NCBI GenBank assembly: GCA_040224245.1
Contig: JBEGIR010000042.1
Location: forward strand, 1-49,953
Length of the DNA: 49,953 nt
Source: Puniceicoccaceae bacterium
Lineage (GTDB): Bacteria > Verrucomicrobiota > Verrucomicrobiia > Opitutales > JAFGAQ01
Reading direction: 5' to 3'
Of the stretch, positions 31,956 through 40,440 are shown one piece after another. The notes under the pieces were generated by a model that saw only the letters and a list, made by a program, of their open reading frames with translations, ran no database searches and was not told where the DNA came from. Position 1 is the stretch's first letter, and each line of letters starts with the position of its first letter. Both the position numbers and the translations under genes were made by a program.

Positions 31956-33503
31956 TCAAGCCGGGTTCGAACCGCCCATGATGCGTTCCAGCGCGCACTG
32001 TGGCAGCTCAGCAACCCGGCGCAGGGAGGGGTCCTTTCGTTTGAGCATTGCTATAAATTCCGCGCGCGCACCCTCTTCCGCAAAGTCAAATCCGATCAGT
32101 GCCCGCCCAACACGTTCACCCGTGTACCCGTAGTTGAAGTAGATGATGCTCGCCTTTCGGCAATTGCGCTGGAGAAAGGAACTCAATGCCCCCGGACGCT
32201 CATGAAACTCAATTCGCACAAACACGGGTCGCTGAAACAAAGACGCTTCATAGTGAATGATGCGAAACTCAACATCCTCATCATGCGTCGCATCCTCAAA
32301 GCGAATGTCGAGTTCATGAAGACGTTGTTCAAGCTGCACGAGCTGCAGTGGAGTCGCATCAATCCCGATCACCGGTGCGACGATTGGACCCGCCGTCAAT
32401 CCATGCTGAAACTCCACAATGTTCACCTCGTCGGGAAAGTGCTGCAGCAGTTCGAGCAAAGCACCCGCCCGCTCCTCGAGAAAAAAGCGGTAGAACTTGC
32501 GGCGGGAGGAGCCGATGCCAGCATGTTTCACGACCCATGCCAGTTGACCAAAGTCCATGTTCGCTCCACAGACCACAACCAGACAGCGTTTGCCCGCCAG
32601 ATCCGCTTTTTCATTGAGCCAGGCCGCCAGTCCCATCGCGCCAGCAGGCTCGGGAATGATGCGTTGGGATTCCCACAGCATCTGGATCGCAGCACACACC
32701 TCCTCGTTGGTGACTGTCACAAAACGATCAATCAATTGTGCGCAGAGCGAATGCGTGAGCACCCCCGCTTTGCGCACGGCCGTGCCGTCACAAAATACAT
32801 CCACATAATCGAGTTCGACGGGCTCTCCGGCCCGCACTGCCGCCGCCATCGAGGCCTGATCCACCCCTTCGACGCCCACAATTTCCACCTCTGGGAAATA
32901 GGTTTTCAACCAGCACGCCACTCCGGCAGCCATCCCCCCACCACCAATTTGCAGGTAGACCCGGTCGAGATGACCAATGCCCTGCATCACGATCTCATCT
33001 GCAAGCGTGCCTTGTCCCGCAATCACCTCCAGGTCATCATAAGCATGAATGAATGGCAGATTGCGTTCTTTCGCCGCTTCCATTGCCAACTGATAGGCCT
33101 CATCATAGGATCCACCCTTGAGCACGACTTCCGCCGCACTCCCGCCCAGCCTGCGCACGGCTTCAATTTTCATTTGGGGTGTCGATCGCGGCATGAAGAT
33201 GAGCGCATGCGTTCCCAGTTTGCTCGCGGAAAGCGCGACTCCCTGGGCATGATTGCCAGCGGAAGCACAGACCACTCCGCGCTCCAGCTCCTGCGCTGAA
33301 AGCTGGCACATGCGATTGTAGGAACCGCGCCATTTGTATGCGTGAATGGGAGAGAGGTCTTCACGCTTGATGAAGAGTTCTCCACACTGCGGCGACTCTA
33401 CCCTGAGCTGTTGCAGCGGAGTTGCGGGAGCAAGTGCGTACACCCTGCGCCGCGCCTGTAGAATGGACTGAAAGAGCTGTTCGACCGACACGAGCATGCC
33501 CAC
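31956..33503 (-). CDS. ilvA: Threonine dehydratase, biosynthetic type
   Basis: 515 residues, close to the length of E. coli IlvA. PLP-dependent conversion of threonine to 2-oxobutanoate, the first committed step of isoleucine synthesis. Seen: FIKREDLSPIHAYKWRGSYN with the PLP lysine, CASAGNHAQGVALSASKLG, the glycine-rich phosphate loop QIGGGGMAAGVA, and GANMDFGQLAWV. The last 170 residues hold two ACT-like regulatory domains (RRKFYRFFLEERAGALLELLQHFPDEVNIVEFQHG; RPVFVRIEFHERPGALSSFLQRN), implying feedback by isoleucine. The start is MGMLVSV (33503) or the internal ATG at 33497. Single gene, divergent from the flagellar operon. Confidence 0.93.
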   Translation of the reverse strand: MGMLVSVEQLFQSILQARRRVYALAPATPLQQLRVESPQCGELFIKREDLSPIHAYKWRGSYNRMCQLSAQELERGVVCASAGNHAQGVALSASKLGTHALIFMPRSTPQMKIEAVRRLGGSAAEVVLKGGSYDEAYQLAMEAAKERNLPFIHAYDDLEVIAGQGTLADEIVMQGIGHLDRVYLQIGGGGMAAGVACWLKTYFPEVEIVGVEGVDQASMAAAVRAGEPVELDYVDVFCDGTAVRKAGVLTHSLCAQLIDRFVTVTNEEVCAAIQMLWESQRIIPEPAGAMGLAAWLNEKADLAGKRCLVVVCGANMDFGQLAWVVKHAGIGSSRRKFYRFFLEERAGALLELLQHFPDEVNIVEFQHGLTAGPIVAPVIGIDATPLQLVQLEQRLHELDIRFEDATHDEDVEFRIIHYEASLFQRPVFVRIEFHERPGALSSFLQRNCRKASIIYFNYGYTGERVGRALIGFDFAEEGARAEFIAMLKRKDPSLRRVAELPQCALERIMGGSNPA

Positions 33504-33621
33504 TGCCTAGGGGAAGCGGCACAAAAGCTCAATCCGAAACACAGCAGATTTTCACTGGGAAAAGTTTTCCCTGCTCCATTTCTATTCGGAAGAGTTTACT
33601 GTCACACAAACACTTACAAAA

Positions 33622-33638
33622 TTGGTACTACCCCTGCT
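33622..33638 (+). promoter_or_regulatory. Possible sigma-54 promoter of the flagellar operon
   Basis: TTGGTACTACCCCTGCT has the two invariant elements GG (33624-33625) and GC (33636-33637) at the required 10-base separation, and matches TTGG-AC at -24 and TGCT at -12. Transcription would begin about three bases before the flgF ATG, an unusually short leader, so confidence is limited. Confidence 0.4.
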
Positions 33639-33651
33639 TATGCACTGGGGC

Positions 33652-34401
33652 ATGAATATTGGAATCTACAACTCGGCAACCACGCTCTCATCCCTTGAGC
33701 GCTGGCAGGATGCGACTTCTCAAAACATCGCTGCCGGAAATGTGCCTGGCTACAAGGGCAATCAAATGAGTTTCGAATCCATTCACGCCGGCATGGTGGG
33801 CCTGACTCAGGGCAGTCGCAGCATCCAGTCCCCCAACATGATGGCGGTCTCCGATTCCCGTTTCAACTTTGCTGCAGGTCAACTCCAACAGACTGAAGTC
33901 CCAACCCATGTTGCCATCAACGGTGAAGGGTTTTTCAAAATTGAGGGTGAAGGATTTGACTATTTCACGCGCGATGGAGAATTCCACATCAATGCGGAAA
34001 ACCAGCTCGTAAACAAAAACGGACACCGCGTTCTCGGACCCAACGGTCCGATCACCATCAACCCCCAACTCGGAGAAGTCTCCATTTCAGCTCGGGGTGA
34101 AGTCTTCCAGGGTGCCGTGCAAAGCGGTCGCATCGCTGTGGTGGACACTGCACAGAAAGACGCACTCGTGCGCATGACGGGTGGCTTTCGCTTCGATCCG
34201 CTCCGCACAGATGCTGTAATGCAGGATGTCGAGGATGCCAACGTGATTCAAGGCAGCCTGGAGGGAAGCAACATCAACCCACTCAAGGAAATGGTAAATC
34301 TGATCAGCATTTCCCGCGCCTTTGAAGTCAATCACAAGGTCATCCAAAGTCTGGATGAAATCCAGGCCAAAACCATTGAAGTGATGGGTGCCACCACCTG
34401 A
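33652..34401 (+). CDS. flgF: Flagellar proximal rod protein FlgF
   Basis: 249 residues from ATG 33652. The first residues, MNIGIYNSATTLSSLERWQDATSQNIAAGNVPGYKGNQMSFE, form the N-terminal helix of rod/hook proteins; the C-terminus, MVNLISISRAFEVNHKVIQSLDEIQAKTIEVMG, forms the partner helix. The middle is the beta domain (HVAINGEGFFKIEGEGFDYFTRDGEFHIN). Assigned FlgF rather than FlgG by its slightly atypical N-terminus and its place immediately before a canonical flgG. Exported by the flagellar type III apparatus without a cleaved signal. First gene of the flgFGAHIJNKL block. Confidence 0.85.
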   Translation: MNIGIYNSATTLSSLERWQDATSQNIAAGNVPGYKGNQMSFESIHAGMVGLTQGSRSIQSPNMMAVSDSRFNFAAGQLQQTEVPTHVAINGEGFFKIEGEGFDYFTRDGEFHINAENQLVNKNGHRVLGPNGPITINPQLGEVSISARGEVFQGAVQSGRIAVVDTAQKDALVRMTGGFRFDPLRTDAVMQDVEDANVIQGSLEGSNINPLKEMVNLISISRAFEVNHKVIQSLDEIQAKTIEVMGATT

Positions 34402-34461
34402 TGATCTCCCCATCCCATGCCATCCGCCTGATTTCCAACACTTTTTCAAACCGTCAGCACC

Positions 34462-35244
34462 ATGAATCTGTCACTCTACTCAGCCGCTTCGGGAATGGAT
34501 GCTCAGCAGTACAATCTGAACACGATCTCGAACAACATTGCCAACGTCAATACCACGGGATTCAAGCGCAGCAAAGCTGAGTTTCAGGATTTACTCTATC
34601 AGAATACGAAGCAGGCGGGTGCCGATGCAGGAGCGGGTAACGTCACACCCACTTCCGTTGAAATGGGCAACGGCAGTCAAATTGTATCCACATCCAAAAT
34701 TTTCACTCAGGGTCAGCTCACCGAAACGGGAGGCGAATTGGATATCGCGATCCAGGGGGATGGTTTCTTTCAAATACAACTCAATGATGGCAGCCTCGCC
34801 TACACACGGGACGGTGCCTTCAAAGTGGATGGAAACGGTCAGGTAACGACCAGCACCGGCCTGCCGGTGCAGAATTTCCCGCCCATTCCCAACGGCACGA
34901 TTCAAGTCACCATCTCCCAGACTGGCGAGGTGACCACGGATGATGGAACCAACCAGAACCAGGCAGGCAGAATCCAGCTCGTGCGTTTTGTCAACCCGGC
35001 CGGGCTGGAGAGCCTCGGGGGCAATCTTTTCGCCGAAACCAATGCCAGTGGCACTCCGGAAACCGGAACCATCGGACAGAACGGTTTTGGCTTTGTGAGA
35101 CAGGGATATCTGGAAATGTCCAATGTGAACGTCGTTCAGGAGATGGTGAACATGATCGTCGCCCAGCGTGCGTACGAGATCAATTCCAAGTCCATTCAAA
35201 CCTCCGATGACATGCTGCGGCAGATTGCGACCCTGAAGCGATAA
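34462..35244 (+). CDS. flgG: Flagellar distal rod protein FlgG
   Basis: 260 residues, the standard FlgG length. The N-terminal SLYSAASGMDAQQYNLNTISNNIANVNTTGFKRSKAEFQDLLYQ and C-terminal VVQEMVNMIVAQRAYEINSKSIQTSDDMLRQIATLKR are the hallmark paired helices. The middle contains DIAIQGDGFFQIQLNDGSLAYTRDGAFKVDGNG. Forms the hollow distal rod through the P and L rings. Its TAA stop shares a base with the flgA ATG (TAATG), so translation is coupled. Sixty bases separate it from flgF. Confidence 0.95.
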   Translation: MNLSLYSAASGMDAQQYNLNTISNNIANVNTTGFKRSKAEFQDLLYQNTKQAGADAGAGNVTPTSVEMGNGSQIVSTSKIFTQGQLTETGGELDIAIQGDGFFQIQLNDGSLAYTRDGAFKVDGNGQVTTSTGLPVQNFPPIPNGTIQVTISQTGEVTTDDGTNQNQAGRIQLVRFVNPAGLESLGGNLFAETNASGTPETGTIGQNGFGFVRQGYLEMSNVNVVQEMVNMIVAQRAYEINSKSIQTSDDMLRQIATLKR

Positions 35245-36170
35245 TGCATTCCCCTTTTGAACCTGAACCAGCGATGAAGCACAACCCATCTGATTTCCGA
35301 CTCGAAGCCACAACGCTCCGATCCCTGGTGTCCGTGCTCTGCTTCAGTTTGCTCTGCGGAACATTCGCAGGCGCGGATGAGTGGTCTGCGGAAAAACTGC
35401 TCGCGTCCGTCATGATCGAGGACTTGGTAAAGGCCAAACCGACCCCGACAAAAGCAGCCAATACTGCGAGCTTGTCCTCCCCGGAACAAGCCGCATCCAC
35501 AGTGACTCAAAGTGATTCCGAACCCAAGCCCGCTCACTTGCTCAACGAGCGCAGCGTGCTGGGTGAGCTTCGCCACCAACTCGCAAGCCACTTCAGTCTG
35601 CAGGAGGACTTCCGCATCTATTTTGACAAACCGTGGCGGGATCTGAACCTGGAACACCCCCACTGGGAGCTGGTCGTCACTTCTTTCCCTCCACAAGGGT
35701 TGCGCAGCCGCTTTTACCTCAGCTTTGAGATTTGGGTGGCAGGCAAACGCCATTCAACCTGGCAGGAAAGCGTGCGATGCGAGCTGTGGACCGATGCTTA
35801 TGTGGCCACGCAACGCCTGGATCGAGGATCGCGCCTGCACTCCGATCTGGTCACCGTGAAGCCCGTTGACCGACTCAGCCTGTATCAAGGCGTGGTCGAG
35901 CCGGGAACCAAGCTTGATGACTACCTGCTCAACAACGGAGTCAAGGCAGGAGAGCCGCTTTTCTGGAACGATCTGAAAGAGCGTCCACTCATCGAAAAAA
36001 ACGCCCTCATCGACGTCGTTGCCGAAGAGGGAGCACTCAAGGTGACCCTGAAAGCCAAGGCACTGGAAACCGGGGTAAAAGGCCAGATCATCCGAATTCG
36101 TAACCTTCAATCATTCAACGACATCCAAGCCGAAGTCATCGGCGTCAATCAGGCCAAAGTCTACTTCTGA
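35244..36170 (+). CDS. flgA: Flagellar P-ring assembly chaperone FlgA
   Basis: 308 residues; start ATG 35244 overlaps the flgG stop, with an alternative ATG at 35274. A basic N-terminus precedes the hydrophobic signal VSVLCFSLLCGTFAGA, for Sec export to the periplasm. The conserved C-terminal SAF domain is QRLDRGSRLHSDLVTVKPVDRLSLYQ...LYDY-like...GVKAGEPLFWNDLKERPLIEKN, then IDVVAEEGALKVTLKAKALETGVKGQIIRIRN. FlgA delivers FlgI subunits to the growing P ring. It is longer than E. coli FlgA (219) because of an N-terminal region of about 90 residues (Ala/Ser/Thr-rich linker at 55-95). Confidence 0.9.
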   Translation: MHSPFEPEPAMKHNPSDFRLEATTLRSLVSVLCFSLLCGTFAGADEWSAEKLLASVMIEDLVKAKPTPTKAANTASLSSPEQAASTVTQSDSEPKPAHLLNERSVLGELRHQLASHFSLQEDFRIYFDKPWRDLNLEHPHWELVVTSFPPQGLRSRFYLSFEIWVAGKRHSTWQESVRCELWTDAYVATQRLDRGSRLHSDLVTVKPVDRLSLYQGVVEPGTKLDDYLLNNGVKAGEPLFWNDLKERPLIEKNALIDVVAEEGALKVTLKAKALETGVKGQIIRIRNLQSFNDIQAEVIGVNQAKVYF

Positions 36171-36201
36171 TACCCAAGTTCGATCCAGCAGAGATTTTAA
36201 C

Positions 36202-36873
36202 ATGAAACCACATCACCCAATTCCCATTCTGCAACACGGAATGATGAGCCGATACGCTTCACTCGGCGCATGCGGGTTGCTGGCAGTCCTTGCCAGTGTT
36301 GCCAATCTGCATGCAGAATCCCTCTGGCTCAAGGGAGGAACCGAACGCAGCATGTTCTCATCCAAAATTGCCTACCGCGTCGGAGACATCCTCACGATCT
36401 CGGTCAATGAATCCATCGATTTCAATTCCACCCAGGCCATGGATACCGGCAGCAAATCGTCCGCGCTGATCAACATTGCCGGTGAATTTCTGAATGACAT
36501 CCGCATCGGTCAGCTGGAGGGTTCCGATGTTTCCCTCTCCGATCTGCTCGGAGGGCAGTACACAACGACACCGAGCGCAGTCAACGGAAGTACCAACATT
36601 GTCTCCGCGCAAATCCCGGTAGCCGTGATCGATGTGCTGCCCAATCACAATCTGGTCGTTGAAGGCATGCGTCACCTGTCCTTTGCGGGAGAGAGTCGCT
36701 ACGTTGTGTTTCAAGGCATCGTTCGCCCACTCGATATCGATGTGAGCACCAATACCGTTGCATCCAATCGTGTCGCCAATGCACAGATGGAGTTTGTTTC
36801 CACTGGAGCCGTCGGAGACGTGCAGCGCAAAGGATGGTTCACCCGCTTTGTCGACAAAATCAATCCCTTCTGA
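36202..36873 (+). CDS. flgH: Flagellar L-ring protein FlgH
   Basis: 223 residues (a second ATG pair at 36241 would shorten it by 13). Core motifs of FlgH are clear: SLWLKGGTERSMFSSKIAYRVGDILTISVNES, then VSAQIPVAVIDVLPNHNLVVEGMRHLSFAGESRYVVFQGIVRPLDI, and NTVASNRVANAQMEFVSTGAVGDVQRKGWFTRFVDKINPF. It builds the outer-membrane L ring around the rod. FlgH is normally a lipoprotein; here the only cysteine near the N-terminus (LGAC) sits at the start of the hydrophobic stretch and the likely cleavage is later at NLHA-ES, so acylation is doubtful. Confidence 0.93.
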   Translation: MKPHHPIPILQHGMMSRYASLGACGLLAVLASVANLHAESLWLKGGTERSMFSSKIAYRVGDILTISVNESIDFNSTQAMDTGSKSSALINIAGEFLNDIRIGQLEGSDVSLSDLLGGQYTTTPSAVNGSTNIVSAQIPVAVIDVLPNHNLVVEGMRHLSFAGESRYVVFQGIVRPLDIDVSTNTVASNRVANAQMEFVSTGAVGDVQRKGWFTRFVDKINPF

Positions 36874-36883
36874 TTTCGCTCCC

Positions 36884-37990
36884 ATGCATCCACGTCGCAT
36901 TCAGTTCATGCTTTCCCTGCTGCTCGCCCTGATTCTGGCAGGAACTCTGGAAGCCTCCCGCATCAAGGATTTGACGCAGGTGGAAGGAGCACGCTCGAAT
37001 CAACTGATCGGCTATGGAATTGTGGTCGGTCTGGCGGGCGATGGCGACAGCCAGCTCAGCTACACCGTACAAAGTGTATCCAATTTTCTCAAACGCTTTG
37101 GCGTCGTGGTCGATCCCGGAACCATTCAAGGTGACAACATGGCAGCCGTCATGATCACTGCGGAAATTGGACCCTTTGCGCGCCCGGGTTCCCGAATCGA
37201 TGTCACAGTATCGTCGATCGGTGACGCTGATTCCATCAACGGAGGCGTGCTGCTGCAAACTCCTTTGGTGGGGGCCGACGACGTGGTCTATGCCGTTGCG
37301 CAGGGACCCATCGCGGTCGGTGGTTTTCTGGAAGGTGTAGGCGGTCCCGGTGGAGCCACCGTGCAGAAAAACCACCCCACCGTGGGCACCATCAGCAGTG
37401 GTGCCATCGTCGAGCGCCGCATCCCGACATCCATCCTTCAGGGCGACCGCATCAGTCTGACGCTGCTGCACCCGGATTTCACCACCGCTGCCCGCATCTC
37501 CCGTGCCATCAACGAATTGTTTCCCGGAATCGCCCGCGCTGAGGATGGTGCATCCGTTTCGGTGCGGTTGCCAAATCAGTTCATGGGCCAGGAAACCAAC
37601 TTTATTGCGGCCATTGGATCGATTGAGGCAACTCCGGACACACCCGCAAAAGTGGTAATCAACGAACGCACGGGCACGATTGTCGCAACGAACCAGGTGC
37701 GCGTCTCAAGGGTTGCCATCAGTCACGGGGCCATCACGATCACCATCGCCTCGAATCTCGATGCCATCCAACCCAATGCGTTTGGCGAAGGAGAAACCGC
37801 GATTTTACCCGATACCGATGTCAACGTGATCGAAGTTCAGGGCGGATTTGAAATCATCGAGGAATACCCGTCCATCGAACGTCTCACAAACGCACTCAAC
37901 GCACTCGGTGTGACCACGCGCGAAATGATGTCCATCTTTCAAACTCTCAAGCAGGCAGGTGCACTGCAGGCCGAATTGGTTATCCAGTAA
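36884..37990 (+). CDS. flgI: Flagellar P-ring protein FlgI
   Basis: 368 residues from ATG 36884 (frame open upstream inside flgH; rejected because 36884 begins the signal peptide MHPRRIQFMLSLLLALILAGTLEA). Typical FlgI sequence follows: SRIKDLTQVEGARSNQLIGYGIVVGLAGDGDS, FGVVVDPGTIQGDNMAAVMITAEIGPFARPGSRIDVTVSSIGDADS, GGVLLQTPLVGADDVVYAVAQGPIAVGGF, and near the end LTNALNALGVTTREMMSIFQTLKQAGALQAELVIQ. Forms the periplasmic P ring in the peptidoglycan layer. Ten bases after flgH. Confidence 0.96.
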   Translation: MHPRRIQFMLSLLLALILAGTLEASRIKDLTQVEGARSNQLIGYGIVVGLAGDGDSQLSYTVQSVSNFLKRFGVVVDPGTIQGDNMAAVMITAEIGPFARPGSRIDVTVSSIGDADSINGGVLLQTPLVGADDVVYAVAQGPIAVGGFLEGVGGPGGATVQKNHPTVGTISSGAIVERRIPTSILQGDRISLTLLHPDFTTAARISRAINELFPGIARAEDGASVSVRLPNQFMGQETNFIAAIGSIEATPDTPAKVVINERTGTIVATNQVRVSRVAISHGAITITIASNLDAIQPNAFGEGETAILPDTDVNVIEVQGGFEIIEEYPSIERLTNALNALGVTTREMMSIFQTLKQAGALQAELVIQ

Positions 37991-38009
37991 ATCCAACTGC
38001 CAACCCACC

Positions 38010-38348
38010 ATGGACGCCATCAGTCAAAACCATTTACCCGTGATGCTCAATCCCGCCGACTGGCAGGGTTTGTCCAATATGAACCAATATTCGGACGAGC
38101 AAAAACTGCGCATCACATCGACCGAATTTGAATCAACCCTGGTGCGCCAGTATCTGAAGGAAGCCATGAAACCCCTGATGAAGGGCTACCTGAATGAAGA
38201 CAGTGTCGCCCATGAGATTTACCGAGGATATTTCACCGATGCCATGGCCCAAAGCCTGTCCCAGGGACACGGTATCGGTATCTCAAGTGTCCTGCAGTCA
38301 CAATTGTCCACTAATCATCAAAACACAAAGGAAACGGATGCGTCATGA
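38010..38348 (+). CDS. flgJ: FlgJ rod-binding domain protein (no muramidase part)
   Basis: 112 residues: only the N-terminal rod-cap domain of FlgJ (EQKLRITSTEFESTLVRQYLKEAMKPL...SVAHEIYRGYFTDAMAQSLSQGHGIGISSVLQSQL). The peptidoglycan-hydrolysing C-terminal half found in Enterobacteria is absent, as in many other phyla, where a separate lysozyme or transglycosylase does the job; none is seen in this operon. Its C-terminal codons overlap the FlgN-like start (38345) by 4 bases. Confidence 0.88.
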   Translation: MDAISQNHLPVMLNPADWQGLSNMNQYSDEQKLRITSTEFESTLVRQYLKEAMKPLMKGYLNEDSVAHEIYRGYFTDAMAQSLSQGHGIGISSVLQSQLSTNHQNTKETDAS

Positions 38349-38860
38349 GTAACACGCAAGCTGCCACACTGAATTGGGAACCGTTAGTCCAGTCCCTGCG
38401 GATGGAACTCCAGGAATATGGAGGCCTTTCGGTGCTGATCGAAAAACAACAGCGCGCCATCCTGGATCGCAACATGTCCGACTACATGGCGATCGCAGAG
38501 GAAATCGAAACCCAGGCAGCCGCCACGATGGGGCTGCGGGCCGAACGCGAGCAGCGCGTTCGGCAGTTCGCCGAGCATTTTGGCCAGCCCGTTGATACCG
38601 AACTGAGCCGTCTGGTGGAGCATTTCCCGAGCGATGCCCAGCCCTTGCTTCGCGCACTGGTTGAAGAGATCAACAACCAGATCGGAAAATCAAACCGGCG
38701 GGCCAAACAAAACCACATGCTGCTGGCTCGTGCGATGCAATACACCTACGAATTGCTCCAGCAGGTCAGTCCACAGTCCCAGGTGAAAACCTACAGCAAA
38801 ATGGGCAAAACCAGTATCAAACCCTACGCCGGTAGTACCACCGTGCACGCATCCGCCTGA
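38345..38860 (+). CDS. flgN: FlgN-like flagellar export chaperone
   Basis: 171 residues, almost all helical: SLRMELQEYGGLSVLIEKQQRAILDRNMSDYMAIAEEIETQAAATMGLRAEREQRVRQFAEHFG, then LLRALVEEINNQIGKSNRRAKQNHMLLARAMQYTYELLQQV. This pattern, with the QNHMLLARAM segment, is that of FlgN, the cytoplasmic chaperone for the hook-junction proteins FlgK and FlgL, and those genes follow directly. The ATG overlaps the flgJ stop (ATGA). The weak AAAGGAAA (38328 on) may act as its ribosome binding site. Confidence 0.85.
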   Translation: MSNTQAATLNWEPLVQSLRMELQEYGGLSVLIEKQQRAILDRNMSDYMAIAEEIETQAAATMGLRAEREQRVRQFAEHFGQPVDTELSRLVEHFPSDAQPLLRALVEEINNQIGKSNRRAKQNHMLLARAMQYTYELLQQVSPQSQVKTYSKMGKTSIKPYAGSTTVHASA

Positions 38861-38913
38861 GTACCCAACTCCGGGTGCTGCAACGAAACCGACAATTGTA
38901 ACCGCTATTTACC

Positions 38914-40422
38914 ATGTCCGGGCTCATCGGAAGCATTCTCGCCACCACCAACGCTCTCAAAGCCAATCAGACTGCCGTTCAAACTGCAGGCAAGAACATG
39001 GCGAACGTGAACAATGCCAACTATTCGCGCCAGCGCGTAGAGTTTGGGATTTCCGGCGGTATTTCCGAGAGCATCATCACGCAACAGCGCGATGCCATCA
39101 TCAATTCAAAAATCGTCGCCGAAACCTCAGTATCCGGAAGCCTTGATGCCCAGTCCAACATCTATCGGCAACTTCAGCTCATCCTCGGCGAACAGATCAT
39201 CGGAAACGTCGACAGTCCCGACACACTTGAAGGCTCAGCCGCAGGTGACCGAAACATGCAGGGGATCTCGACCGCGATCAGCGATTTTTTCAATTCCATG
39301 CACGCCTTGAGCACCGATCCTGACAGCGTGCCAGCCAAGTCGGTCGTCATTGCTCATGCGGAAGAACTGGTCAAACAATTCCACTCCCTTTCATCCGATC
39401 TCGATAAACTCGACCAGGATGTGCAGCGCGCCATCAACGCCGATGTTACAAAGGTCAATGGCCTGCTCAATGAGATAGCCGCGCTCAACAGTCAAGTCGC
39501 CAAGATTGAGATCCAGACCCCCGGTGCGGCACACGAGTATCGCGACCTTCGCCAGCAGAAACTCACTGAACTGGCAAACTACATGGACTTTGAAACCACT
39601 GAGGTGGACAATGGGCAAGTCCTGTTGATCGCCCGCGACAAAGACGCCAATGAAGTACTGCTGGTCGACCGTGCAAGGGTGTCCAACCGCCTGCGATTCA
39701 ACGAATCGAGCAATGAACTTTTCTTCAGCAGCCACACCGTACAACCCCTTGGTCCGTCACCCAATGCAACCACCTTTGCCATCGAGGGAGGACGCCTGCA
39801 CGGCCACCTCTACTCCCGCTCAACAACCGATCCGTTTGGAGGCACGGGCAGCATCGGTGTGGGTCCATTGGCCCGCATGCGCGAGGATCTTGATACCCTG
39901 GCAAGGGAGATTGCCACACAGGTCTCCACCATCTATGATGATCCTGGAAATGATATCTTTTTCTTCGACGATGATGCCAATGCCGACGCCATCGATCTCT
40001 CCAATGTCACGGCGGCCAACATCCAGCTCTACGCTGGTGATGGTGGAGCCATTCCACCGCTCAACGCCAGCACCCTGCGCGCTACCGCTACCACGAACAG
40101 TGGGGCCAATGAAATCGCACTCGCCATCGGAGAACTGAGCACGTTCACCTCCCCCTCCCTGCGCGGGAATTCCTTTACCGGCTTTGTATCCGAAATGGCC
40201 ACCGACATTGGGTTCGAACTTTCCAACACCACGAAATTACTCGAAAACCAGGCCTTGGTCATGTCACAACTGCAGGACCAGCGAGCAGCTGTCAGCGGGG
40301 TTTCCATCGACGAAGAACTTGCCAATATCATCCGCTTTCAACGCTCCTTCGAAGCTTCCGCACGCGTCCTGCAGGTCATGGACGAATTGCTTGAACTCGT
40401 TACCAATGGTCTCGTCCGATAA
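38914..40422 (+). CDS. flgK: Flagellar hook-associated protein 1 FlgK
   Basis: 502 residues. N-terminal GSILATTNALKANQTAVQTAGKNMANVNNANYSRQRVEFG and C-terminal LANIIRFQRSFEASARVLQVMDELLELVTNGL form the paired helices. An interior helical bundle, QLQLILGEQIIGNVDSPDTLEG...IAALNSQVAKIEIQTPGAAHEYRDLRQQKLTELANYM, identifies FlgK. Joins hook to filament with FlgL. Length is in the normal 450-650 range. The gene lies 53 bases after flgN and 18 bases before flgL. Confidence 0.95.
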   Translation: MSGLIGSILATTNALKANQTAVQTAGKNMANVNNANYSRQRVEFGISGGISESIITQQRDAIINSKIVAETSVSGSLDAQSNIYRQLQLILGEQIIGNVDSPDTLEGSAAGDRNMQGISTAISDFFNSMHALSTDPDSVPAKSVVIAHAEELVKQFHSLSSDLDKLDQDVQRAINADVTKVNGLLNEIAALNSQVAKIEIQTPGAAHEYRDLRQQKLTELANYMDFETTEVDNGQVLLIARDKDANEVLLVDRARVSNRLRFNESSNELFFSSHTVQPLGPSPNATTFAIEGGRLHGHLYSRSTTDPFGGTGSIGVGPLARMREDLDTLAREIATQVSTIYDDPGNDIFFFDDDANADAIDLSNVTAANIQLYAGDGGAIPPLNASTLRATATTNSGANEIALAIGELSTFTSPSLRGNSFTGFVSEMATDIGFELSNTTKLLENQALVMSQLQDQRAAVSGVSIDEELANIIRFQRSFEASARVLQVMDELLELVTNGLVR

Positions 40423-40428
40423 CACAGA

Positions 40429-40437
40429 AAGGAAGGA
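40429..40437 (+). promoter_or_regulatory. Purine-rich ribosome binding site of flgL
   Basis: AAGGAAGGA immediately upstream of ATG 40441, one of the few clear Shine-Dalgarno-like sites in the window. Confidence 0.65.
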
Positions 40438-40440
40438 AAG

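Noticed and set aside
32202-33299. 365-codon plus-strand frame rich in His
   Set aside because: Antisense shadow of threonine dehydratase.
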